Of a stretch of DNA of 29,564 nucleotides, positions 1-7,702 are shown piece by piece (positions within the stretch are counted from its first letter, which is position 1; each line of letters opens with the position of its first letter). The stretch is from an uncultured Lachnospiraceae bacterium (GTDB lineage: Bacteria > Bacillota > Clostridia > Lachnospirales > Lachnospiraceae). The stretch covers positions 1 to 29,564 of the forward strand of contig CABSEG010000028.1 in assembly GCA_902476645.1 (NCBI GenBank), written 5' to 3'. The notes under the pieces are model-generated. The model made no database searches. It was not told the origin of the DNA and saw nothing but the letters and a program-made list of their open reading frames with translations. Both the position numbers and the translations under genes were made by a program.

Positions 1-2074
1 ATACCACGCAGGTATAGTAAGGGGTATAGCCGGCAAACCAGATATCTTTATAATCTGAAGTGGTCCCGGTCTTCCCGGCTACAGGCATATCGCCCAGATC
101 GATACCGGAACCGGTTCCCCTGGTGATTACATCCTCCATGGCATCGGTAAGCAGATAGGCCGTGCTTTCCTTTAAAACAGTGGTTCCGGCCGGCGTGGTA
201 TTATCAATCAGAACTTTTCCGTTCTGATCCTCAATGCGAGTGTAAAATTTAGGCTCCAGGTATTGTCCCTTGTTGGCGATGGTAGCATAACCTGCGGCCA
301 GCTCCAGATTTACCACTCCATCTGTCACACCACCCAAGGCCAGAGGCTGACGCACATCCAGATTTTCGTCGTCATAGAGGGTGGAAATCCCGAATTTTTC
401 CGCATATTCAAAACCCCGCCTGGGAGTGATCTCCGTCAGGCACTTGACAGCCACCACATTGATGGAATTTGTAATGGCTTCCCGAATGGTGGTCATTCCA
501 GTATAGGTGTTATTGCTGTCCCAGTTTTTAACCTCCACGCCATTTTCGTAAGCGTAGGGAGCATTGTCAAAAACGGTGGCCAGGGTCATGCCGTTTCGGT
601 CCAAGGCCGGGGCGTAGGTGGTCAGAATTTTAAAGGTAGAGCCTGGTTGTCTTCTTGTGGAGGTGGCCCGGTTCAGCGTCAGACTGGCCTCCTTTTCGCC
701 TCGGCCTCCTACGATGGCTTTCACAAGACCAGTGGACTGGTCGATGATAGAGACAGAAGCCTGGGGTTGTGGCATCAGGGATACCCGTTCATCCAGATAG
801 GTATAGCCCTCAGCCAGTTTTGCGGCCTTAAAGGACTCCGTAGCTGCTCTGGCTGTAACCTCATCGGAGAACATCATATTAAAATCTTCGTGTCCCTGAG
901 CCCGATACCATTTCAGAAAGTCTTCGTTTCCATAGTGAATCGCCTGCCCATCCTCATCCTGGACGCTTAGGGCATAGTCCAGTCCCACCAGAGTTCCTTC
1001 CGGATAATTTTCCGGGTCTGCAAATTCCTCATCACAGATAGCCTGGATGGCAGGATCCTGGGCCGAATAGATTTTCAGACCCTGGGTATACACTGCCTTA
1101 TAGGCCTGCAGATCCGTGTAGCCAAACTGTTCCTTCAGATCATCCATGGCCTGATCGATAAGGGCATCTACATAGTAACTGTAGATGGAAGTTTCCTCCT
1201 CAACGGCATCGGTCTCCTGAATCCGGGAATACACATCGTCCGCCAGGGCCTCGTCGTATTCCGCCTGGGAGATATATTCCTGCGCCAGCATTTTATCCAG
1301 AACCACCTTGCGTCGTTTGGCGTTTTGCTCCGGATATAAAATGGGATTATACTGAGTGGGATTTTGCGTAATGCCAGCCAGAACCGCGCTTTCTGAGAGC
1401 GTCAGCTCTGAGACATCCTTGTTAAAATAGCGCAGGGCGGCGGCCTGTACTCCGTAAGAACCCGCGCCCAAGTTGATGGTATTTAAGTAGTCCTCCAGAA
1501 TCTGTTCCTTGGACATCTTCTTTTCCAGTTGGATGGCCAGATACTGTTCCTGGAATTTCCGCTGAAACTTGTCTGACAAAGAGGTCTCCGTCATCCAGTC
1601 TGTAAACACGTTATTTTTTAACAATTGCTGGGTAATGGTGCTGGCTCCCTCGGAAAAATTGCCGCTGGTGATGCCGATGACGGCGGCCCTGGCAATTCCT
1701 TTGATATCAATACCATGGTGGGTGTAGAAGCGTTCGTCCTCTATGGCTACCACAGCGTGTTGCAGATCCAGGGGGATATCCTCTATGCTCACCAGAGTCC
1801 GGTTGGATGTGGGAGCTGTTAGTTTTTGCACCGGTTGATCGTTCACATAGATATAAGTAGCCGACTCAGAGGGGGCTACAGACAGGTTGGAAATGTCCGG
1901 GGCGCTGTGAATCAATCCCCGGATGGCTCCATAGCCCATACAGCCTGCCATCACAATCAAACCCAGAAAGCAGAGCAAAAAGACTTTGAAAAAGGAGAAT
2001 CCGATTTTTCTGCTCACCTTGGCGGAGGTAAGCTCCTTTTGCTTTTTGATTACATGGTTTTTGCCATAATTCAT
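1..2074 (-). CDS. Class A penicillin-binding protein (transglycosylase/transpeptidase), C-terminus cut by window edge
   Basis: This bifunctional enzyme polymerises lipid II into glycan strands and cross-links the peptides outside the membrane. The reading frame starts at the ATG at 2074-2072 behind GGAGG and stays open to the window edge (691 codons visible). A short basic cytoplasmic tail is followed by a membrane segment at about residues 26-47. The GT51 domain follows, with the catalytic glutamate motif IEDERFYTHHG (E112) and EGASTITQQ. The transpeptidase domain shows the serine motif GSTFK, then SIN, then KTGT (near base 70). These three motifs are the full penicillin-binding set, so the enzyme should be active. 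What follows KTGT (the end of the domain and any tail) lies outside the window. It is transcribed divergently from the YigZ gene. The family call is secure; the exact orthologue (PBP1A, PbpF or other) cannot be fixed. Confidence 0.95.
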   Translation of the reverse strand, partial: MNYGKNHVIKKQKELTSAKVSRKIGFSFFKVFLLCFLGLIVMAGCMGYGAIRGLIHSAPDISNLSVAPSESATYIYVNDQPVQKLTAPTSNRTLVSIEDIPLDLQHAVVAIEDERFYTHHGIDIKGIARAAVIGITSGNFSEGASTITQQLLKNNVFTDWMTETSLSDKFQRKFQEQYLAIQLEKKMSKEQILEDYLNTINLGAGSYGVQAAALRYFNKDVSELTLSESAVLAGITQNPTQYNPILYPEQNAKRRKVVLDKMLAQEYISQAEYDEALADDVYSRIQETDAVEEETSIYSYYVDALIDQAMDDLKEQFGYTDLQAYKAVYTQGLKIYSAQDPAIQAICDEEFADPENYPEGTLVGLDYALSVQDEDGQAIHYGNEDFLKWYRAQGHEDFNMMFSDEVTARAATESFKAAKLAEGYTYLDERVSLMPQPQASVSIIDQSTGLVKAIVGGRGEKEASLTLNRATSTRRQPGSTFKILTTYAPALDRNGMTLATVFDNAPYAYENGVEVKNWDSNNTYTGMTTIREAITNSINVVAVKCLTEITPRRGFEYAEKFGISTLYDDENLDVRQPLALGGVTDGVVNLELAAGYATIANKGQYLEPKFYTRIEDQNGKVLIDNTTPAGTTVLKESTAYLLTDAMEDVITRGTGSGIDLGDMPVAGKTGTTSDYKDIWFAGYTPYYTCVV

Positions 2075-2123
2075 AGATACCTCCAAATGAACTGTGTAGA
2101 CGAAACATGTCTTGGTATCAGCT

Positions 2124-2152
2124 ATTATAGCAAATTCAAATTGGGAAGGAAA
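2124..2152 (-). promoter_or_regulatory. Extended -10 promoter for the penicillin-binding protein gene
   Basis: On the minus strand TGCTATAAT (hexamer at 2129-2124) lies about 50 bases before the start codon. The -35 position at the 17-base spacing is TTTCCT, which is poor, so recognition probably relies on the TG of the extended -10. It is arranged back-to-back with the YigZ promoter. Confidence 0.6.
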
Positions 2153-2193
2153 GGGATAACCTGTAAAATTCACATTTTCAGGAAAATAGGAGA

Positions 2194-2222
2194 TTGTGGA
2201 AAATTCCTTCCTACCTTATAAT
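2194..2222 (+). promoter_or_regulatory. Sigma-A-type promoter for the YigZ gene
   Basis: TTGTGG (2194-2199), a 17-base spacer and a perfect TATAAT (2217-2222) precede the YigZ start by about 65 bases. Because these hexamers overlap the TTG at 2196, the longer reading frame that could begin there is very unlikely to be translated; this favours the ATG at 2286. Confidence 0.65.
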
Positions 2223-2285
2223 AAAAGCAGGATTCTCAGGCTTTTGGCAAACAAATCCGGTATTACAAGGAAGGAATACACAGAC

Positions 2286-2936
2286 ATGAAGGGATATAAA
2301 ACGACTTATGAGGGCGGCCAGGCAGAGATCGTGGAAAAAAAATCCAGGTTTATTGCGACCGTTGCTCCGGTTTCCTCTGAGGAGGAGGCGTTGGAATTTA
2401 TAAATGGGATTAAAAAGAAATATTGGGATGCAACCCACAATTGCGCTGCCTTTGTGGTGGGAAGAAATCAGGAGCTTTCCAGGTGTAATGACGATGGGGA
2501 ACCGTCGGGGACGGCCGGAAGGCCTATGCTGGATGTGCTTTTGCGGGAAGACATTCACAATACCGCCGTGGTGGTGACCAGGTACTTCGGGGGAACGCTT
2601 CTTGGCACCGGGGGACTGGTGCGGGCCTATTCAAAAGCCGTACAGGAGGGACTGAAAAACAGTGTGATGATTGAAAAACAGGAAGGGATTCTTCTGACCA
2701 TTGAGACGGATTATAACGGACTGGGGAAGATTCAGTATCTGTTGGGGCAGAAAGGCTATGTCACAGTGGACTCCAGCTATACGGATACCGTGTCCATACA
2801 GGTTTTGGTGCCGGCCCAGGAGGCTGCGGAACTGGAAGAGAGTCTGACAGAGGCCACGAACGGGCGGGCTGATTTTACCGGGAGAACCTCCGTGATCTTT
2901 GCTATGATCGGGAAAACCCCAAGGATTTTTTCGTAA
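2286..2936 (+). CDS. YigZ/IMPACT family protein
   Basis: This is a soluble 217-residue protein of the UPF0029/IMPACT family. It has the N-terminal IMPACT domain with the family hallmark around HNCAAFVVGRNQELSRCNDD and DGEPSGTAGRPML (about residues 55-85), followed by YFGGTLLGTGGLVRAYS and a C-terminal ferredoxin-like DUF1949 region. Eukaryotic IMPACT acts in GCN2/translation control; the bacterial role (YigZ in E. coli) is not settled, so no reaction is assigned. The start is the ATG at 2286 behind AAGGAAGG. An in-frame TTG 30 codons upstream lies inside the promoter and is rejected. The length matches the usual 200-215 residues. It sits just upstream of murI, which has its own promoter. Confidence 0.9.
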   Translation: MKGYKTTYEGGQAEIVEKKSRFIATVAPVSSEEEALEFINGIKKKYWDATHNCAAFVVGRNQELSRCNDDGEPSGTAGRPMLDVLLREDIHNTAVVVTRYFGGTLLGTGGLVRAYSKAVQEGLKNSVMIEKQEGILLTIETDYNGLGKIQYLLGQKGYVTVDSSYTDTVSIQVLVPAQEAAELEESLTEATNGRADFTGRTSVIFAMIGKTPRIFS

Positions 2937-2940
2937 AGGG

Positions 2941-2969
2941 TTGAATTATCCGGCATTTGCTAGTAGAAT
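2941..2969 (+). promoter_or_regulatory. Sigma-A-type promoter for murI
   Basis: TTGAAT (2941-2946), a spacer of exactly 17 bases and TAGAAT (2964-2969) lie about 50 bases before the murI ATG. The same TTG could be read as a start that extends murI by 27 codons. The promoter fit and the family alignment both favour the downstream ATG. Confidence 0.65.
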
Positions 2970-3021
2970 AATAAGGATGCCGTACCGCAGGGGCGGCAAA
3001 AAGAGAATCGGGGAAGAACGT

Positions 3022-3846
3022 ATGAATGATAGATGCAGAGCCCCAATAGGGGTGTTTGATTCTGGCGTAGGCGGGCTGACCGTGGCAAGGGAGATTATGA
3101 GAAATATTCCCAATGAGCGGATTGTCTATTTCGGGGACACGGCCAGGGTTCCATACGGGAGTAAGTCCAGGGATACGGTACTGCGCTATTCCAGGCAGAT
3201 CATCCGCTTTTTAAGGACGCAGGGTGTGAAAGCCATCGTGGTGGCCTGTAACACGGCCAGCGCGTACGCGCTGGAGGAGATCAAAAAGGAGCTGGATATT
3301 CCCATCATCGGAGTGGTGAAACCTGGAGCGAGAGTGGCTTGCAGAGCAACCAGAAACCACCGGATCGGTGTGATCGGAACCGAGGCAACGGTGAATTCCG
3401 GTATATATACAGCGTTTATACAAAAACAAAATCCCCAAAATCAGGTGATTGGGAAAGCCTGTCCGCTTTTCGTGCCCCTGGTTGAGGAGGGATGGCTAAA
3501 GGATGCGGTTACGGTAGAGGTGGCAAAGAGATATCTGGCAGAATTGCAAGAGTCCCGGATCGATACCCTGATTTTAGGGTGTACCCACTATCCGCTTTTG
3601 CGCTCCACCATTGGGGAAATCATGGGGGAACAGGTAACTTTGGTCAATCCGGCCTATGAGACCGCCATCGGGCTTCGGGAGCTTTTGGAAAGGGAACATT
3701 TGGAAAATCCGGGAGGGGAGAGCAATGAGGAAGACCGCTACCAGTTTTTTGTCAGCGACGTTGCGGAAAAGTTTAAGCGGTTTGCCAATTCTATTTTGCC
3801 CTATGACATTGAAACCACAAAGCAGATTAATATAGAGGAGTATTGA
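3022..3846 (+). CDS. murI: Glutamate racemase
   Basis: The enzyme interconverts L- and D-glutamate without a cofactor, supplying D-Glu for the peptidoglycan stem peptide. It has 274 residues from the ATG at 3022 (GGGGAAG upstream), the normal length. Visible motifs are IGVFDSGVGGLTV near the N-terminus, YFGDTARVPYG, the first catalytic cysteine in VACNTAS (C76) and the second in LGCTHYPLL (C187). All key residues are present. Its stop is one base before the next ATG, so the DUF1934 gene is co-transcribed. Context with a penicillin-binding protein nearby fits a cell-wall role. A 27-codon extension to the TTG at 2941 is possible but has no family support. Confidence 0.97.
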   Translation: MNDRCRAPIGVFDSGVGGLTVAREIMRNIPNERIVYFGDTARVPYGSKSRDTVLRYSRQIIRFLRTQGVKAIVVACNTASAYALEEIKKELDIPIIGVVKPGARVACRATRNHRIGVIGTEATVNSGIYTAFIQKQNPQNQVIGKACPLFVPLVEEGWLKDAVTVEVAKRYLAELQESRIDTLILGCTHYPLLRSTIGEIMGEQVTLVNPAYETAIGLRELLEREHLENPGGESNEEDRYQFFVSDVAEKFKRFANSILPYDIETTKQINIEEY

Positions 3847-3847
3847 G

Positions 3848-4306
3848 ATGACAAAGGATATTTTAGTGAGTATCAAAGGACTTCAGATTCCGGAAGAGAG
3901 CCAGGAGGAGGAGCAGCTTGAAGTCATCACAAACGGAAGCTACTTCCAGCGGAATGGAAAGCATTATATTAAATACGATGAAGTTGTGGAAGGGATGGAG
4001 GGCAGCATCCAGAACCTGATTAAGATTAACCGGGACAGCCTGGAGGTGACCAAGCGGGGATTGTCCAATGTGCATATGATTTTTGAAGCCCATAAAAAAA
4101 ATGTCACCTATTATGATACTCCTTTTGGCAATCTTTTGGTGGGAATCGCGGCTACGAATATTGATGTAAAGGAAGAAAAAGAACGGATTGATGTGCAGGT
4201 GGACTATGCTTTAGAGATTAATTATCAGCACATGGCAGACTGTACCATCAGTATGAATATCAAGTCCAAGGATGCCCAGGAGGGGTTTTTAAGTACAGAG
4301 GCATAA
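3848..4306 (+). CDS. DUF1934 (YwiB-like) protein
   Basis: This small soluble protein of 152 residues matches the DUF1934/YwiB family, predicted to form a calycin-like beta barrel. The sequence opens with MTKDILVSIKGLQ and continues with GSYFQRNGKHYIKYDE, GMEGSIQNLIKI and TPFGNLLVGIAATNI, which is the usual order of conserved strands in this family. It has no signal peptide or membrane segment. Its function is not established; in many Firmicutes it lies beside argS or cell-wall genes. It starts one base after the murI stop, so it is translationally close to murI and probably in the same transcript. Its stop codon lies inside the left arm of the downstream terminator. Confidence 0.85.
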   Translation: MTKDILVSIKGLQIPEESQEEEQLEVITNGSYFQRNGKHYIKYDEVVEGMEGSIQNLIKINRDSLEVTKRGLSNVHMIFEAHKKNVTYYDTPFGNLLVGIAATNIDVKEEKERIDVQVDYALEINYQHMADCTISMNIKSKDAQEGFLSTEA

Positions 4307-4346
4307 AACAGGGACGGAGTTTGGAGGCTCCGTCCCTGTTTTATGC
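4301..4346. terminator. Bidirectional intrinsic terminator with both stop codons in the stem
   Basis: A perfect 19-bp inverted repeat (gcataaaacagggacggag at 4301-4319 and its complement at 4328-4346) has an 8-base loop. The A-run in the left arm and T-run in the right arm give a U-tract in both directions. Each arm contains the Ala codon GCA and the stop TAA of the gene running into it, so the two convergent genes end symmetrically inside the hairpin. Confidence 0.9.
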
Positions 4347-4796
4347 CTTTTTGGCTAATTTTTGTTTCATGCGTCCAAAGAAGCCTTTCTTCTTGACAGG
4401 AACCTCCAGAGGTCCTCTCATACCGCGGACTTCCGTTATGTAGATACCGCTGACCACTGCACGGACTTCTTTTTTCAGAGGAACCAGATCGTAAATCTTG
4501 GCGTCACATACCAGCGTCATGATCCTCGGTCCCACTTTAGCTTTCACAATGGGAAGCTTGCTTCGTCTAAGCCACTTGGGGGTCTGATTGATGACGGTCT
4601 GGGGTAGCCCGGACTCCTTCATAGGAAGCCTCTTCTTGTCAATAATGAGCATGGAAACATTTTGCTTTGCCGCTTCTAACTGTTCTTGCTGAACTGCCTG
4701 TTTTTTCTGGATTCTGCGTCCAAAGAAATATAAGACTGCCAGAACAATAACCAGAACCACCAGAATAATCAGCAGGACGTTCAGAAATGTGGACAT
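4341..4796 (-). CDS. Small membrane-anchored protein of unknown function
   Basis: I do not recognise a named family for this 151-residue protein. One membrane segment covers about residues 3-25 (FLNVLLIILVVLVIVLAVLYFF). It is followed by a basic, Gln-rich stretch likely to form a short coiled coil, a compact middle region with MLIIDKKRLPMKESGLPQ and KVGPRIMTLVCDAKIYD, and a very basic tail. The N-terminal anchor followed by RRIQKK suggests a type Ib topology with the body in the cytoplasm. The start is the ATG at 4796-4794 behind GAGGAGGGAG; an ATG five codons upstream would place this ribosome binding site inside the gene. It is convergent with the DUF1934 gene and shares its terminator. Confidence 0.75.
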   Translation of the reverse strand: MSTFLNVLLIILVVLVIVLAVLYFFGRRIQKKQAVQQEQLEAAKQNVSMLIIDKKRLPMKESGLPQTVINQTPKWLRRSKLPIVKAKVGPRIMTLVCDAKIYDLVPLKKEVRAVVSGIYITEVRGMRGPLEVPVKKKGFFGRMKQKLAKKA

Positions 4797-4831
4797 AATC
4801 TCCCTCCTCAAAATGATTATTTCATCGACTT

Positions 4832-4860
4832 ATTCTAACATTCTTTCAGGTAATGTGCAA
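4832..4860 (-). promoter_or_regulatory. Promoter for the small membrane protein
   Basis: Read on the minus strand, TTGCAC (4860-4855), a 17-base spacer and TAGAAT (4837-4832) preceded by TGT form a good extended -10 promoter about 36 bases before the start codon. Confidence 0.65.
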
Positions 4861-4907
4861 TGATTCTTTCGTTTTTCTTAAAAAGCAAATCAGGGGGGAT
4901 TTGATGG

Positions 4908-4935
4908 TGGAAATCGGGAAAGATTATGTTATAAT
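4908..4935 (+). promoter_or_regulatory. Extended -10 promoter for the deacetylase operon
   Basis: TGTTATAAT (perfect -10 hexamer at 4930-4935) is preceded at a 16-base spacing by the weak -35 TGGAAA (4908-4913). The deacetylase start is 33 bases downstream, behind GGGGAGG. Confidence 0.65.
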
Positions 4936-4967
4936 AGTACCTAATAAAATTACGGGGAGGATAAAAG

Positions 4968-6380
4968 ATGGATGAGAAAGAACGCCAGAGAAAACGAAAA
5001 GAACGAATGAGAAAAAGAAAGCGCCAGTTGTTCCTAATGAAGTCTGTAGCAGGAGCTCTCGTGTTGGTGATCGGAGTACTCTGTGTTTTGCTGGCTACAG
5101 GAAAGCTGGGACCGAAAAGTGGAAAGAAGGATAAGGAGACGGAGACCGCGACGGAGACGGAAGCGGCAGGGCCCACCACAGAAGAGCTGATCGCTCAGGC
5201 TGACCGGCTGGCAGCCATGTATGACTATGACGGAGCGATTGCGCTTCTAAAAGAAACGAAGGGCTATGAGTCCAGCGAAGAGATGGCGGCCGCTGTGGCA
5301 GGGTACGAGTCCTCCAAGGCGGCATGTGTGGAATACCCTCTGGATCAAGTAACCCATGTATTTTATCATACCCTGATTTATGATCCCGCAAAAGCCTTTG
5401 ACGGAGATGCCAAGGAGGCAGGCTATAACCAGGTGATGACCACAGTGGAGGAATTTCGTAAAATTACCCAGTCTATGTATGAGAAGGGATATGTGATGGT
5501 CAGTCTCCACGATATGGCCACGGTCAACGCGGACGGAACCGTGACGCCCGGAAAGATTTTGCTTCCCCCGGATAAAAAGGCTTTTGTGCTGTCCCAGGAT
5601 GATGTGAGCTATTACCACTATATGGATGGGGACGGCATGGCCTCCAAGCTGGTGGTGGATGAAAACGGAGATGTAAAAAACGAGTATGTGGAGGATGACG
5701 GCAGCATTTCGGTGGGAAACTATGATATGGTGCCATTAATCGATGCTTTTGTGGAGGAGCATCCGGATTTTTCCTATCGGGGAGCCAAAGGAACCATTGC
5801 CCTGACCGGGTATGAAGGCGTCTTGGGATATCGTACGGATGAAGTATACCGGACCAGAGAAGAGGGAAGGGTTACGGAGTTTCAACAGCAGTTTTTTGAC
5901 ACGCATCCGGATTTTGACGATGCGGCCTTTCAGAAGGAGGTGGAGGAAGCCACCAAGGTGGCCAATGTCATGAAGGAAAACGGCTGGGAGGTCGCAAGTC
6001 ATACCTGGGGACACATCAATGCGGGAGAAAAAACCCAGGAGGAGTTGGAGCGGGATACGCAACGATGGCTGGATAATGTGGCGCCTATTGTGGGAGATAC
6101 CAATCTGATTATCTTCGCCTTTGGGGCCGACATTGGAGATGCCTCTCCCTATACCATGGACAACCCCAAATTCAGCTATCTAAAGAGCAAGGGATTTGAT
6201 ATCTATTGTAACGTGGACGCTTCCCGGTATTGGGTGCAGTTTGGAGATAATTTTATGAGACAGGGCAGAAGAAACCTGGACGGATACCGAATGTATTACA
6301 ATCCGGAGATGCTGGAGGATTTGTTTGACGCAAAGGAAGCATTCGACCCGGCAAGACCCACGCCGGTTCCACAGATGTAA
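4968..6380 (+). CDS. Membrane-anchored polysaccharide deacetylase (NodB-like)
   Basis: NodB-fold enzymes remove N- or O-acetyl groups from cell-surface glycans such as peptidoglycan or chitin-type polymers. This 470-residue protein has a very basic cytoplasmic tail (1-23), one membrane segment (about 24-46), a Lys/Glu/Thr-rich stalk and a short helical region. The catalytic domain follows. The first metal/catalytic motif appears as SQDDVSYY (D211, D212) in place of the usual TFDDG. The metal-binding HxxxH motif is HTWGH (H345, H349), then IIFAFGADIGD. The Asp pair and the two histidines are kept, so activity is plausible. About 130 residues separate motif 1 from motif 2, far more than the usual 50 or so. 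It is followed 30 bases later by the lipoprotein foldase, probably in the same operon. The substrate is unknown. Confidence 0.85.
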   Translation: MDEKERQRKRKERMRKRKRQLFLMKSVAGALVLVIGVLCVLLATGKLGPKSGKKDKETETATETEAAGPTTEELIAQADRLAAMYDYDGAIALLKETKGYESSEEMAAAVAGYESSKAACVEYPLDQVTHVFYHTLIYDPAKAFDGDAKEAGYNQVMTTVEEFRKITQSMYEKGYVMVSLHDMATVNADGTVTPGKILLPPDKKAFVLSQDDVSYYHYMDGDGMASKLVVDENGDVKNEYVEDDGSISVGNYDMVPLIDAFVEEHPDFSYRGAKGTIALTGYEGVLGYRTDEVYRTREEGRVTEFQQQFFDTHPDFDDAAFQKEVEEATKVANVMKENGWEVASHTWGHINAGEKTQEELERDTQRWLDNVAPIVGDTNLIIFAFGADIGDASPYTMDNPKFSYLKSKGFDIYCNVDASRYWVQFGDNFMRQGRRNLDGYRMYYNPEMLEDLFDAKEAFDPARPTPVPQM

Positions 6381-6410
6381 GGGATGTATCAAAGAGAAAG
6401 GAATGGTGGA

Positions 6411-7592
6411 ATGAAGAAAAAAATGGTAATCGCAATGCTGACCGTTTGTCTGTTTGTAATGGGAGGCTGTCAGACAACCGGAGGCATGCAGGCGGAGACA
6501 GAGACGAAGCAGACCGGGGAGATAAACCAGAACGGGAAGGAGACCGAAGAAAGACCGGAGTACCGGGCCCTGGACTATGTAACTTTGGGGGAATACAAGG
6601 GGCTGACGGTTACGATGGCTTCTACGGAGCCCAGCGAGGAGGAAATCGACCAGAGGATTGAGACGGAACTTGCCCAGAAAAACAAGCTGGAAGAGGTTAC
6701 GGAAGGAACTGTGAAAGAGACCGATACGGTAAATGTGGATTATGTAGGACAGGTCCATGGAGAGGACATTGACGGGGGAACAGATAAAAATGTGGATCTT
6801 GATTTGGGAAAGTCCAATACCATATCCGGTTTTGAGGAAGGAGACTTTGGTACCGCCATCGGCGCGGCCATGGCAGAGGCCTTGGTAGGATCACAAATCG
6901 GAAGTGAAGTTTCTGTGGCCGTGACATTCCCGGAGTCCTACGAAAGCGATCCCTCTCTGGCAGGTAAGGAAGCGATTTTTGCAGTGACGATAAACAGCAT
7001 AAAACAGGTACCTGAGCTTAGCGACGAGCTGGTGACGGAAATTTCCGAGTGTAAAAGTGTATCGGAGTACCGGGAACAAATTCGTGATACGGTGAGGGAA
7101 GAGAAAGAAGCTCAGGCGGAGAGTCAGAAGGTCAATGACTTGTTTGCCCAGATCTACAGTACCTCCACGATCAGAGAATATCCCCAGGATGTGGTCGACT
7201 ACAGTATGGACACCCTGGTGGGATATTATGAGGACTTTGCTGCAGACGCAGGCCAGAGCTTTGAAGAATTTTTGCAGCAGAATTTTGGTCAGTCTGAAGA
7301 GGAGTTTCGGAATGAATGTAAGCAGGTGGTAACAGAAAGTCTGTCCCAGGAGATGATTCTCATGGCCATTGCGGAAACCGAAGATTTGACGGTCAGCGAG
7401 GGGGAATATGAAGAAGGACTTGCCAGGTATGCCGAGGATGCAGGCGCCGAGAGTACGGAGGATTATCTAAAGACCACCAGCAGACAGGAGGTACTTAGAA
7501 ATCTGTTATTGGATAAGGCGCTGGCTTTGGTGGAGGATTCTGCTGTTATCCAAGAATCCGAGGAGACCCAGGTGCAGACCACGGCAGAGTAG
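6411..7592 (+). CDS. Lipoprotein foldase: FKBP peptidyl-prolyl isomerase plus trigger-factor C-terminal domain
   Basis: This is a predicted extracellular, lipid-anchored folding factor of 393 residues. The signal peptide ends in a lipobox with VMGGC (Cys18), followed by a Thr/Glu/Lys-rich linker. Residues around 60-100 resemble the segment before the FKBP domain in trigger factor (LGEYKGLTV, PSEEEIDQRIE). The FKBP fold follows (about 103-200: DTVNVDYVGQV, ISGFEEGDFGTAI, SLAGKEAIFAVTINSIKQ). A helical SurA/trigger-factor-like C-terminal region covers about 205-385. The ribosome-binding domain of trigger factor is absent, as expected for an exported protein. The start is the ATG at 6411 behind AAAGGAATGGTGG; an ATG nine codons upstream lacks a site and would spoil the signal peptide. 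It likely folds proteins on the outer face of the membrane. Confidence 0.88.
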   Translation: MKKKMVIAMLTVCLFVMGGCQTTGGMQAETETKQTGEINQNGKETEERPEYRALDYVTLGEYKGLTVTMASTEPSEEEIDQRIETELAQKNKLEEVTEGTVKETDTVNVDYVGQVHGEDIDGGTDKNVDLDLGKSNTISGFEEGDFGTAIGAAMAEALVGSQIGSEVSVAVTFPESYESDPSLAGKEAIFAVTINSIKQVPELSDELVTEISECKSVSEYREQIRDTVREEKEAQAESQKVNDLFAQIYSTSTIREYPQDVVDYSMDTLVGYYEDFAADAGQSFEEFLQQNFGQSEEEFRNECKQVVTESLSQEMILMAIAETEDLTVSEGEYEEGLARYAEDAGAESTEDYLKTTSRQEVLRNLLLDKALALVEDSAVIQESEETQVQTTAE

Positions 7593-7656
7593 GAAAGCGA
7601 AAGGGAGAAAATTTTATAAAAAAGAGAAAGGCGCCCTAGAATAATCCGTAAAAGTA

Positions 7657-7665
7657 TGGTACAAT
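7657..7665 (+). promoter_or_regulatory. Extended -10 promoter for ptsI
   Basis: TGGTACAAT (hexamer TACAAT at 7660-7665) lies 37 bases before the ptsI ATG. The 17-base -35 position reads TAGAAT, which is poor, so this is an extended -10 candidate only. No terminator is visible after the foldase gene, so read-through is also possible. Confidence 0.45.
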
Positions 7666-7702
7666 AACGCGTAAGATTTTCATTCAGGAAGGGAGACACA
7701 AT

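Noticed and set aside
263..970. Plus-strand 235-codon open frame
   Set aside because: It lies antisense to the penicillin-binding protein, whose motifs are clear on the other strand; the product is low-complexity and resembles no family.
2941..3021. TTG start extending murI by 27 codons
   Set aside because: The TTG is the -35 box of a good promoter with a 17-base spacer, and the ATG at 3022 has a ribosome site and matches the family start.
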